Shown here piece by piece: positions 46,068-56,606 of a stretch of DNA of 64,000 nt. The notes below the pieces were generated by a model. The model was given only the letters and a program-made list of their open reading frames with translations. It did no database searches and was not told the DNA's origin. This stretch comes from Rhizophagus clarus (taxonomy: Eukaryota > Glomeromycota > Glomeromycetes > Glomerales > Glomeraceae), in NCBI GenBank assembly GCA_015698045.1, contig BLAL01000252.1, forward strand, positions 806,001 through 870,000, written 5' to 3'. The translations under genes were made by a program, and so were the position numbers. Each line of letters opens with the position of its first letter. Position 1 is the stretch's first letter.

Positions 46068-49000
46068 TTAAAAATCTCCCCAAATCATTTTTCTTATGTA
46101 ACCTTTCTTTCCAGCATCAGCAATTACTCCAATAATTTTGAGTGTTTCAGAAGCTTTATAAAATCTTTCCCTAATAACATAAACACAAATAGTATATGTT
46201 ATTTTTTTTTTTTTTTTTTTTTTTTTTTCAAAAAAAAAAAAAAGTCAAATATATATAATATTAAACTATAACTATGATAACTTACTTTATTTCATCATTT
46301 GTAATTTCTCTGTTCTCTTTCTTTATAATATTTTCAAAATTTTCTAATAGGTCATCTGTATGAATAAATTTGCCGAACCCTACAAGTAATTTATATAATA
46401 TACATCTATCATCTTGAGTATGTAAAATTTTTCCTGCAGGATCTATTTCATCATCATCGTCATCAGACTCATCTGGACAACATTTACAATTGAGATATTG
46501 TTTTGGTCTTCTAAGTGCCGTAACGATCGATTTACGAATTTCCGGGAGAAACAACTAATCCAAAATCATAATACAAATTACTAACGGATTTTGGTCTTCA
46601 AAGCTCTTTAGCCGAGAAATTACTTACACTTTCAAGAGAATGAGATTCTTCCCAATAAAAAATTTCATAAAGGGTATTTGTCGAATAATGGCGAAGTTTT
46701 ACCCTATTTTATAAAACTAATAAATTAGCAACAATTGACTTTAAAAAGAAATCAAAAGATTTCATAAAACGTTACTTGAAAAAAACTCGTAAATATTCAA
46801 TGATGCTAGTAACCAATTTAGTAAATTGGTCGGTGAATTCTTGCGGAGTAACTTTTGATGATGATGACATATCCGAATTTGGTGTGAAAGTGCTATAAAT
46901 TCTATCTTGTATAGAAGTAGAGTTTTTTTGCTTTTTAACTTTCTTTTGTGCTTTTACCGAATATTGTGAAAAAGTTTCAATCTGCTCTAGTCGTTCATGA
47001 AATTCACGTAATTTTGGGATTTCTGACTTTGCACATTCTGCCTTTTCAAGATTTTGTTTAAGTACGTTTTGAAAATGGTTGAGGAATTGCTTAAGCTCTT
47101 GGGGCTTCAATTTTCTATTATAAAATAGTTTAACACTAATCCATATTCGTTTACAAGTTTAAAAATGAAAACGCTTACTTAAATTCGTACAGCAAATACT
47201 GAACGTGCTTATGTTCACCTAAACCAGGGTGTATTAACGCGTAAGAGTATAATTCATACTTTGCTTTAATTAATTTTGGATCGACATATTTCTGCAAACT
47301 ATGTATAATTTCAAATGCTATGGCGAAATTTTGATGATAATTTCTTATGTCTCGCAAAATAACTGGTAATGCGGATTTGACAAAATTATCATCTTCAAGT
47401 AAACAACGTGCGATCTTTGGCTGATCGTGTTCGTTAATGAAATTCTCTACAAATCTATAATTCAAATAAAATAATAAAAAAATATATATAATCAGTTAAT
47501 TAGTTAATGATATTACAAAATTCCGATTAAATGAGAACTACCTTCTGAATGAAAGCTGCGCACGTATCATTTCCACATGATATTCATTCAATAAGCTAAT
47601 TCTCGATGAAATATTTTCCAGATCGATAGTCGTAAGTATGCTTAAAGGATTCGAGTAGAAATAGTAATTTATAATATGCTAAAATCGAGTTAATAATTTA
47701 ACTAAATAATAAGCATCAAATAATAATATCATATACCTTGATAGAAAATTCAAAATATTTAAGCGAAACTTTGAGTCGTCCATATATATCATTAAGAAAA
47801 TTGTATGCTTTTATACCGACTTTGACTCCAAAATGATTACAGATGAAGAACTATAAATGAAAAGTGTTGATTAGAACGATAAAAGATTTAATATGAAATA
47901 AGTTGATATATATTTCAATTTTACCCTAGTTATGAGTTCATCAAAATCATGTATATTATCTGATAAATAAAATTCTTTGAACTTAAGCAAGCGTTCCACA
48001 GAATACGAATATCCCTCATGAATAGCATCAACGCCTCTATATACTGAGGAAATTCCAAATAACAATACAATAGGAATTCGGTCTTTATATTCACTATATA
48101 AATAAGTTCAACATTAAGACTCACATAAAATATAACGTAAAATAAATAGTGTTATTTACTTGAGGATATAAATAAATTTTTCCATTATCACGGGATCCAA
48201 TAGATCGAAATTGTAGATCATGATAACCAACTTTGGTAAAGATCTAAGACCTGCGACGAACAATATTTATTCTTAAAAAATCGGAAAATTAATGTCATTC
48301 GGATAAAATCGTAACAACTTACCAGATATTTTAGCATTACTATCGTACCATTGTACCATAGATTCAATATCAATCTGGAATAACAAAAATTCATCAGGAA
48401 ATTTTCCTAGGCAAATTATCTCAGTCATGTAAGTATACTTACTACATTTTTGATTGAAAGAGATGTTTCTTCATTACTTTCACCCATTTCCTTGATTTGA
48501 TTAATAGTTAGTACTCTGAACTCAACGAAATATATTATTGATTTTAGTAAAAAAGAGATATTTATCAATTTCTAACCTCCCCTAAATACATAATATCATC
48601 AATATTTTTGTCGTATTGATTTTCATCGATGAAATCTTCAATTATTTCATCATCATCTTTAACTGTTTCTTCATCGTCATTATCTATTTCGTTATTGTTT
48701 TCAGGACAATCTCTGAGAAAATATCCATTTTCATATCGAAAACATCTAATTGTGTAAGTCACCAGATCCTCTAGTTTTAAAACGCGCGTTGAATCGATCA
48801 ACACGGCTCGAATTTGTTGATTTCCATACAAATAACGAGTAAAACTTTCAAAAAAATTTTCATGTGAACCTATTTAAAAAAAAAATAAATTAGCATATCA
48901 ATTTAAGTTTATTAATTAGCTAAACAAATAAAATGCTATATATATATATCTATATATGCCTCCAAAGACTAAAGCTGTTGGCAGTCCTGATATACGTGAC

Positions 49001-49570
49001 TTCAAGAATCTGTTAACAAAAAGAAATATTTTAACTATCTGCGCTTTTATTTATACGCAAAACCAAGGCTTTTAGAGAAGAGAAACCTTACTGATAAGTA
49101 TCGTCATCGTCATATATATCTTCAATAAAATTGTTGAGATCATTTACAGTAAATTCATTCATTTGAAAATGAAAATTCTAAAAAGCAATACAACAAAATA
49201 AATATTTATCAACAATGCATAAGCTATTATTAAGAGAATTTTTTGTTAATTCGTACATCGATCTTACAATCCACTTTTTTAAGATTTCTATCATAGTCAT
49301 TATATCTAATTTCTGCTGCTTTAACAGGCTCTCTTCCACTAAATAGTATTTCCGTAAAACTACTAACGAAACTGTTTGAGAGTTGTTCTAAACAAAGCGT
49401 TGTCATATAAATTTTATTGTATTTATATTGAGAGAAACATTATGTACGTTGTGATTTTACGTACCATTCTTCTTCGACCCTTGTTCATTATTCAACCGCG
49501 ATTTTAACTGAAGAATGTGCCTAGAAGCTTCTATCTCTTTTAAAGCCAATTCAATAGACAGAGAAGACAT
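46068..49570 (-). CDS. ORC3: origin recognition complex subunit 3
   Basis: Part of the six-subunit complex that marks replication origins and loads MCM. More than ten exons run from MSSLSIELALKEIEASRHIL (ATG at 49,570) to KGYIRKMIWGDF and a stop at 46,068. The AAA-like core has LPKLVIMIYNFDLLDP, VIMEKFIYILNEYKDRIPIV, LLFGISS, FKEFYLSDNIHDFDELITRF and the central helical NYYFYSNPLSILTTIDLEN with LSFRRFVENFI, which align with human ORC3 (ELPLVLIFGIATS, HFYSQPLSVLCC, LPSFRRYVE). The C-terminal winged-helix end lies in a last exon at about 46,165-46,068 (ERFYKASETLKIIGVIADAG), matching the RF--A--EL-LLGFI pattern. Its promoter is shared with the RAD51AP1-like gene. Confidence 0.9.
46199..46245. 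repeat. poly(T)-poly(A) tract inside the last ORC3 intron
   Basis: About 28 T's, one C, then 13 A's on the plus strand. In the ORC3 pre-mRNA (minus strand) this is a U run followed by a long A run that could pair as a hairpin. It is close to the final exon, and length polymorphism is likely. Confidence 0.8.
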
Positions 49571-49593
49571 AACTTTATTGTTTTATGAGGAAA

Positions 49594-49599
49594 ACGCGT
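49594..49599. promoter_or_regulatory. MluI cell-cycle box (ACGCGT), copy 1
   Basis: ACGCGT within AAAACGCGTAAAG, 24 bp upstream of the ORC3 start codon. ACGCGT is the binding core of MBF-type G1/S factors (Mbp1/Swi6 in yeasts). Binding here is inference. Confidence 0.6.
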
Positions 49600-49683
49600 A
49601 AAGATTTTTGCAAATAATGCTCTAATGAACCAACCACTGTGTGACCTGTCGACCTGCGTATCGTAAATATAGTCATGAAAAAA

Positions 49684-49689
49684 ACGCGT
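49684..49689. promoter_or_regulatory. MluI cell-cycle box (ACGCGT), copy 2
   Basis: A second AAAACGCGTAAAG, identical over 13 bp and in the same orientation, exactly 90 bp from copy 1. It is near the middle of the 233-bp promoter between ORC3 and the RAD51AP1-like gene. Two such copies in so AT-rich a promoter are unlikely by chance. Confidence 0.6.
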
Positions 49690-49803
49690 AAAGTTGCTTT
49701 AATTTCAATTTACACGGGTAATACACAGGTATTACACGTCAAATTTGACTTTTCTTGATATATCAGATATATCAGCCTTCGTGCTTTAACATATTTGTAA
49801 GAT

Positions 49804-51195
49804 ATGGAGTCGGTCAGAAGGTCAACGAGGTAGCAAAAAATATATTTATTTAAATAAAAAATGTTCCTACTCGATGTGTTAATATTTTCCTTGTTAATGA
49901 TATAACTTGAAAGAAAACGGAAATGTGTTGATTACAACGATAACTACTCTTTTCCAACTGGTGCTGTTGATAACTTAAATTCTCCAGATTGTGGTAAGTA
50001 GAACGGAAATAATACGAGAATATATACACTAAACCAGTTTATGACTCGTTTTTAACTTGTACAGTATATAAGACTTTTTTCAAGGTTCACCTTCGCGTAT
50101 GTCTACCCAAAAAATGCCTCGTAATGGTGAGAACGTAGCTTCGTTAGAACACGCTCAGACGAAGAAAAAGAAAAAATTAAGCTTGGGTAAAAATAAATCT
50201 GGGTAAGTAGAATTTTTGGAAAATAATCAGTATCAGAATTATTCAAACCTTTATTTCATTTACACTAGAACATTAAACAAGGATAATAAAGAAAAGGAAA
50301 AAGAACCTAATGAGAGATATGAAGGGGCCCAAGAAGTGAATATGGTAGTTATTGTAGAACCAACGCCTACTATTGATAGTGTTAAAGGTGACGGTAATTA
50401 TCATTTTCGTGTAATTTCACACTTACAGTAAAATTTCTATTAATACATCTTATTGATCCTGGCAGATTTATTTGACGATGGCGAATTAAGCGACCCACCT
50501 GATTTAGACAAGAACTTAGAAAGTGATAACAACTTTAAATTTCAAGATAAACAAACAAAAAAAATGACTGCTGCAAAATTAAATGATGATAAAGACGATG
50601 ATGCGTTTGTTTTTGATGATACTGATGATGGAAGTGATTACGAAGAAGGTTGTAAAAGTAAATCAAAAAAGAAGAGTCTAAATACAGGAAAAAAAGAAAA
50701 GTCAGTTCCAGCGAAAGAAAACGGTGGAGCTAAAAAAGGTAAAGACAAGAAACAAATCGTTTCAACAACGAAAACGGCAAATACTTCTACATCAACTAAA
50801 AAGATCATATCACCACTTCAAATTAAAAATGCCTTGGGAGGATTAAAGGTAAGTAAAATGCCTAATGAATCCAAATAATCGAAGCTTTATTGAATTTATC
50901 TCTTACAACAGAGGAAGGCAATAGGGAAATCGAATCCTCTAACACCAAAGTTTACTTCTGGTAAGATACTTATACAAATCAGTTATTAAAAAAAAGGAGG
51001 AAATTTAACTAAAAAAATTTTAATCATTTAGATTTAAAGCCTTTTCCCGGTTAGTAATAGTTTAGACATCTTGTTTTTTATTACACTTAATTAACCAGAT
51101 GATTTTTCAAAGGAACCTTAAATAAAACACCTGCTTTAGGTTTATCACGTAAGTTGAAAGTAAAATCACTCCACCCTTACTTAAAGAAACAATGA
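49804..51195 (+). CDS. RAD51AP1-like RAD51-binding protein
   Basis: Eight exons join in frame to 291 aa: 49804-49829, 49914-49993, 50085-50202, 50269-50387, 50466-50848, 50912-50960, 51032-51049 and 51113-51195. The N terminus (MESVRRSTRRKRKCVDYND) resembles the start of RAD51AP1 (RHKKPVNYSQFD). The end (TPALGLSRKLKVKSLHPYLK) matches the RAD51-interaction motif of animal RAD51AP1 (LGLSRLARVKPLHPN). Between them lies an acidic then lysine-rich, disordered region (LFDDGELSDPPDLDKN, DDAFVFDDTDDGSDYEEG, KSKKKSLNTGKK) suited to DNA binding. Animal RAD51AP1 stimulates RAD51 strand invasion, and a similar role is inferred. The 18-nt exon 7 is unusually small. The shared promoter with ORC3 supports a DNA-metabolism role. 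Confidence 0.68.
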
Positions 51196-51564
51196 TTTAC
51201 CTCAGGTATGTATTTTTTGAAATTGATACCTGTTGACATAATAATCAGTTTATTAACGAGTTGAATAAATAATAAATCCATTTTTTTCCTCAAATTTTAA
51301 AGCTACCCCTAGAACGCTATTCTTTTCCCAATGTTATGATCAATTTGACATATATATTACTATTCTCATTAATTAATTTTGCAAAGTCAAATAAAAGTTC
51401 TTGTATTAAATTTTAATTTGGCTAAAGTCAAGCTGAAACAAAATACTAGCCAGTTTTTATAATAAGCCCATAATTGAGATTCATATAATATTAAAAGGTC
51501 TACTGATTTAACTACAAATAATTACTTCTAAACGAAAAATAAAGTTTATAAAATATCGGTATAT
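51196..51564. other. 3' flank of the RAD51AP1-like gene
   Basis: AT-rich 3' flank with no frame or repeat ends visible. Confidence 0.5.
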
Positions 51565-51985
51565 TAAGCTTAATTCGTGATCCGCGTAAAAAGTAGAAAA
51601 TTTAATTATTAAAAACCAGTATATAATAGCGCGGGAATCTGAAGACGCGACAATTAAAGTACTAATTTTTTAAATATAATGTAAAACTAAAACCATTAGC
51701 ATAAAATTATACTACTTGGCTAACTTTTTATTAGAAGTCCGGTAAAATTTTCAATCATTAGAAATAACTTTCCTATGAGCCCAAAATAAAAACTCATTTT
51801 TCGCAACGTTAAAAATAAAGCATTTTTTTCCTTTAGGCTCATAAGTAAGTCATTTCTAGTCAAACAGCATAATTTTATGCCAATAAACTTAGTTTTTATA
51901 TTATATTTTAACAATTAGTACTTTGGTTTGTCGTGACGTCAGATTCCGCACACTACTTTATATACGGATCACGAATTTAATTTAA
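51565..51985. mobile_element. ~420-bp fold-back element (MITE-like palindrome)
   Basis: Left TTAATTCGTGATCCG (from about 51,570) is mirrored at CGGATCACGAATTTAA near 51,966-51,982. The match continues inward with gaps for over 100 bp (CGGGAATCTGA against its mirror near 51,943, AAAGTACTAATT against AATTAGTACTTT at 51,913). Even the middle pairs (GCATAAAATTAT, GGCTCATA). Almost the whole element is one long imperfect palindrome. There is no coding potential and the target duplication is unclear. It lies between the RAD51AP1-like and Gdown1-like genes. Confidence 0.7.
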
Positions 51986-52172
51986 AACATTTAAATATTA
52001 GGTTTTTTCACAAAATGTATGATTAAGGATAAGATTGGAACTTCAATCTTACAAAAAGAATTTTATATTATAATTGAACAACACGCAAAACAAGAATAAT
52101 TCGTCCCGGATTACATAATATTTTTGTATACAAATTTCACTCGGTCCAAATACGTAATACCTTATCGAAAGG

Positions 52173-53088
52173 ATGCCACCGCCTAAGAAAGGTATGGTTT
52201 AAATTGGCCACAAAAACAATACTTTAACTCAAACCTCTTTTGAAATAACAGAAGTTCCGAAATCTATCTCCTACAATAAGGGATCGTCTTCAACACAACG
52301 ATCAATATTTAATACAAAAGCAAAAAATGCTAATGACGTAAAAGAACTTACAACTTGTACACCGAAGGAGTTGAGAGAAAAGTTAGATAAAAACAACAAA
52401 TTGCTTGAAAATGAGTAATAATAGTGTTTTTTTTCAATAGTCGATTTTTTTAAATTTTTTTTTTTTTATATTTATATTTCATTTTATTATAGAGATATTA
52501 TTTCAAAGTTGCCAGATAAAGGACAGAAACTTCGGGAAAGAAATATTCTTATAAACGAATTACTTGAGAAACATAAATCAACCCTTTCAAACCCTATTAG
52601 TGAATTGAAAGAATTAGTAAGCAAGATGAGCATTGATAATAATTACAAAAAATCTTATGCAATTACTCCAGCTTCGCTTGCAAATAAAAAGAATGGCCGA
52701 TATTACAATCCAAATGTCAAAACAAATCAAATCTCAATTGAAGAATCAATTAAGTTGCAAAAACATCAGGAGAAGCTACAACAGGTTTTATTTTTCTTGA
52801 TACATTTAAAATATTCATTTTTAATACGGCATCTCTAATATATCTTAAATGTTAGAAATTTCAAATACACGCATTATCTGAAAAATTTGAACAAATGACC
52901 GTAGACAAAATGGAAAAAATTAAGTAAGTTACTGATAAGTTTATTGATTATCTCATTTTGGTTTAGTTTAACTAATTTAAAACCTTTATATTAGAACCAC
53001 CCATCATATTATAGATGAATTGGAGAATTATATATCTGAAGATTCATACGATTCACTAAATTCAGATAATGATGAAGATTATTTATAA
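52173..53088 (+). CDS. Gdown1/POLR2M-like RNA polymerase II-associated protein
   Basis: Five exons join in frame to 211 aa: 52173-52191, 52252-52414, 52493-52784, 52856-52923 and 52995-53088. Two blocks match human POLR2M (Gdown1). The first is LREKLDKNNKLLENEDIISK followed by LPDKGQKLRE, against [20 protein letters not shown] and LPDKGKKI. The second is SIEESIKLQKHQEKLQQ with LSEKFEQMTVDKM, against SIEESLALQKQQ and LAERLNIKM. The acidic end (DSLNSDNDEDYL) mirrors the human DEDDDWSSDEF tail. In animals Gdown1 binds Pol II, competes with TFIIF and makes promoters Mediator-dependent. A similar role here is inference. The protein is shorter than human, lacking much of the disordered centre. Confidence 0.72.
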
Positions 53089-53582
53089 ATAAAAATTAAT
53101 TGCAATATTAAAGATGAATTGATTAATTTGTATATAAATTGGTTTTTTTTTAAAATATTGTTTATTGAAAAAATTTTTGGTTGAATCAGATCAAATATTT
53201 AATTATAATTTATGGCACATTAATATTTTTTATATAATTTTCAGAATTAGATTAATATAAATTATAAATTTTAATAATATAGTAATAATAATATTAAAAT
53301 CCATCCAGTGCAGCCAGATTAATTCATAATTGTGATTTAAAAACCCTTTGTATTAAATAAAAAACAAACAAGTAAAATAAAATATAAATAAAATAAAATA
53401 ATGATAAAAAATAAAAATTTAAAATTTAAATATATTTTATTTAAGAATGTTGCTAATTTGCATCCAGAGTGAAATCACTAGGAGGTGATTTCACCCAGGT
53501 GATTTCACTTATGATTAATTTATTAAATTTATTAAATTTAATTGGTTAAATATTTTCTGTAAATTTTAATATTTTAATATGA
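53089..53582. other. 3' flank of the Gdown1-like gene
   Basis: AT-rich, with the triple GTGATTTCAC motif at 53,468-53,509. No gene is seen. Confidence 0.5.
53468..53509. repeat. hairpin with three copies of GTGATTTCAC
   Basis: One inverted copy (GTGAAATCAC) is followed by two direct copies of GTGATTTCAC within 42 bp. Each 10-mer is itself nearly palindromic. It could be a decayed MITE end or a protein-binding site. Nothing else identifies it. Confidence 0.5.
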
Positions 53583-54170
53583 TATTTTTTTTTTATTTTA
53601 AAGGTGTTGATATCACATAACTTTATTTAATAGATTATAAGATGCTAAGCATTCAGTACAAAAAATTAAAAGTATACTCCCAACCCAAAGGCCAGTCCAA
53701 CTATATCACTAAACAATTAATATAAAACATATAAAAAAAATAAAGGGAAAAAGGAAAACAAAAAAGAAAAAATTCTATCTTATCTGGAGAAACAAGATAA
53801 TTATCCTACTAATTATTACTAATCCTGGGACTGTTTCTGAATAAAATCCATCAAAACTGTCTTTAGTTCTACAATCTTAGCATACAATTATCATTTTAAC
53901 AACTTCTTTGAAGAGGAAGTGCCTATACTCTTTTTATTCTTATTCTAACTTTTCTTGTTCTTCTCTTCAGATTTATTGTCAGATGAAGATTGGAATGAAT
54001 CCTTCATCAGACTTCTTATGAGAATATGATTAAATCCAGTTGCAGGTATACCTATCTTGGATCTTAAGCTAACTTTAATATGTTTAGAAGTTGGATTCAG
54101 AATCGATTTGTTAGGTTTATCTTATCTATTAGATCTAGACCACTGACTACTCTTTCTTCACGTAATAAAA

Positions 54171-54290
54171 GATGGTATGGTATGATGGTACTAAATAAAT
54201 TTTGTTCCAGTATAGTATGATGATACTAACTAAATTTTGTTCCAGTATGGTATGGTGGTACTAACTAAATTTTGTTCCATTCCAAAATGA
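54171..54290. repeat. 35-bp tandem repeat, three copies
   Basis: GTATGGTATGATGGTACTAA followed by CTAAATTTTGTTCCA repeats three times with a 35-bp period inside retroposon copy D, with few differences between units. It is a young local expansion in the relic. Confidence 0.8.
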
Positions 54291-56606
54291 TTCTTTACTA
54301 ATGATGTTTTGCAAATCCTCCCAACTTTCAAAATAGGCAATAATTTTGCATGTACCATCTGGATTTTTAACTTCTTTAAAAGCTTTAATATGCAATAAGT
54401 AAATAAAATTTGTTAGATGTTACTTGACTGCTAGTATATCAGCTGTTAAAGAATTTGGAGATCTTTTAATAACAGCCTGAAACCTTTCTCTTTCTTTATG
54501 TTTTTTAAGAGATCAGGAAGCAGAAAACTATTAGACCACCACTAGTTCAAAGGAAGCTATTTAAAGGTAATCTTGTTTTCAAGTATTGAATTCATGCATA
54601 ATCTCTGACTTACACTGAGCAGTTTTATATTTCTTCTGCTTCTTAACTGTAACAGAGATTACATTACTCCAAACCTTCAACTAATAATCTAAAATTATAA
54701 TATCTCTTACTTAACAGGTAGTAAGTACATCATAAATAAAGATATTGTGAATGTATTAACTTAAACTTGAGTTAAGGTGATAGCCAGTTAAAATATGTAT
54801 AGCATCATCATCTAGGTTCTTTGCCAATTTTTCAGTCTTCTCTTTCTTTGCTTTTGATGCAAAAAGTGTGACTGTAGGTTTTAAAGAGAAACTGGAGGCA
54901 GACTGGAATGTAACTTGTAACTGAAGTGTTACGATAGGTGCAGTATCTGACACATGAATGTCAGAGCTTATTTGTTTCACAATCTTAGCCTTTTATTTAT
55001 CACATTTCTGTGATGTTCTATCTTTATTCTGATTGGTACTTGTTGATGCAGCATCAGATTATGATTGGTCATAAATTGGTCTAATAAATAGTAGGAATTA
55101 TCTGAGTCATCCAATAAATTCCTTAGCAAATCATTATCCTTATACAAAGCTATAGCAGTCATAAAAGCATTTTCATATATAAGGAAAGTAACCTTATAAA
55201 GAATATACAGTGGCTCATATAAGTAACACACCATATCAATGTCAAACGTTAAATTACATATTTATTGATAATATAAATGTATATAAATATAATATTTATT
55301 TTATATATAATATAGTGTAAAAGCATTAAAAATATAATAAATTTAGTAATATTTAATAAACTAGTTTTATTTATTTACACAATGTTTATTAAAATCATGA
55401 TATGTCATTTATACACATTTCGCATTATTATAAAAATTAAGGTTTTTTTTAAAAAAAAACTAAAAAAATATTACTAAAAAGATTCTAAAAATATTTTTAC
55501 TATCTTGTATAATCACCTTTAACATTAATAACATCTTGGATTCTTTCTGGTATTGTCTCAATTAGTTTAGTGCATGTCTCCAATGTCATTTCATTTCAAA
55601 TTGAGAAACATGTTCCCACAATGATTCCTTTTCCCTAATTTCGATGTCTAACACCCTAAGTTGATAGTTTATATCATTCTAGAGGTATTCTATAGGGGTT
55701 TAAGTCAGAGAATTGAGATGATCATAGAAGAACCTTAACATTATTATCATCAAATCATAACTTAGTGAGAATAGTGGTATGTTTCAGATCATTGTTTTGC
55801 TGAAAGATAATATTCAAAACGTTTAATTCATAATATTAAAGTGTCTTTATGAGGTCTTCATCTAATATTTGGTAATAAAGTTCAGCATCAAAGCTTCTAT
55901 CGATTCTATATAGGAAACCAATACCACAAGAAGTAAAACACCCTCATACAAAAATACTACTCCTACCAAATTTAACTGTAGGTTTGACATGGGCATTTTT
56001 AAGTAGCTTTCCAGATTTTTTCTAGCAATACTAACGTCTGTCTGACCTGAATATTTAAAATTTAGACTCGTCAGATTACACTACCTTACTCCAGTCATTT
56101 ATTGTCCAATTCTTAAACCTTTTGACGAAATTAAGCCATTTGCCTCAATGTTTTTTGGACAAAAGTGGTTTCTTACACTTTACTCTAAAAACTAAACTAT
56201 TTCTCCTTAATATTCTATATACAATGTTAGCACTGACTAGTGTTTCGATCTGTGACCAGGTCCAACCTGTTGGACCCAAATAATTTATTTTTTTCGGATA
56301 TTCGGATAAATGCGGTTTTTATCCAGATAATTATCCGGATAAAAATATCCGGGTCAGATCTGATATCCAGATAAAAAATATAAAAAAAAAAATTTTTTAA
56401 TATTAAATATCTTAAATAATAGTTCTTTTAATTTTCATTTTTATTTCAAAATATATGATAGAATAATTTAATAATTAAAAACGTGTAAATATTCTTATAA
56501 TAAAATTCTTTATTTAATAAAATAAAATTCAATACATTTAATAAAAAATATTTAATAGAATAAAATTCAATACATTTAATAAAAAAAAATAATGAAAAAT
56601 GTAATA

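Noticed and set aside
46059-46271. 70-codon plus-strand frame
   Set aside because: Antisense to the last ORC3 exon and its poly(T)/poly(A) intron; no family likeness.
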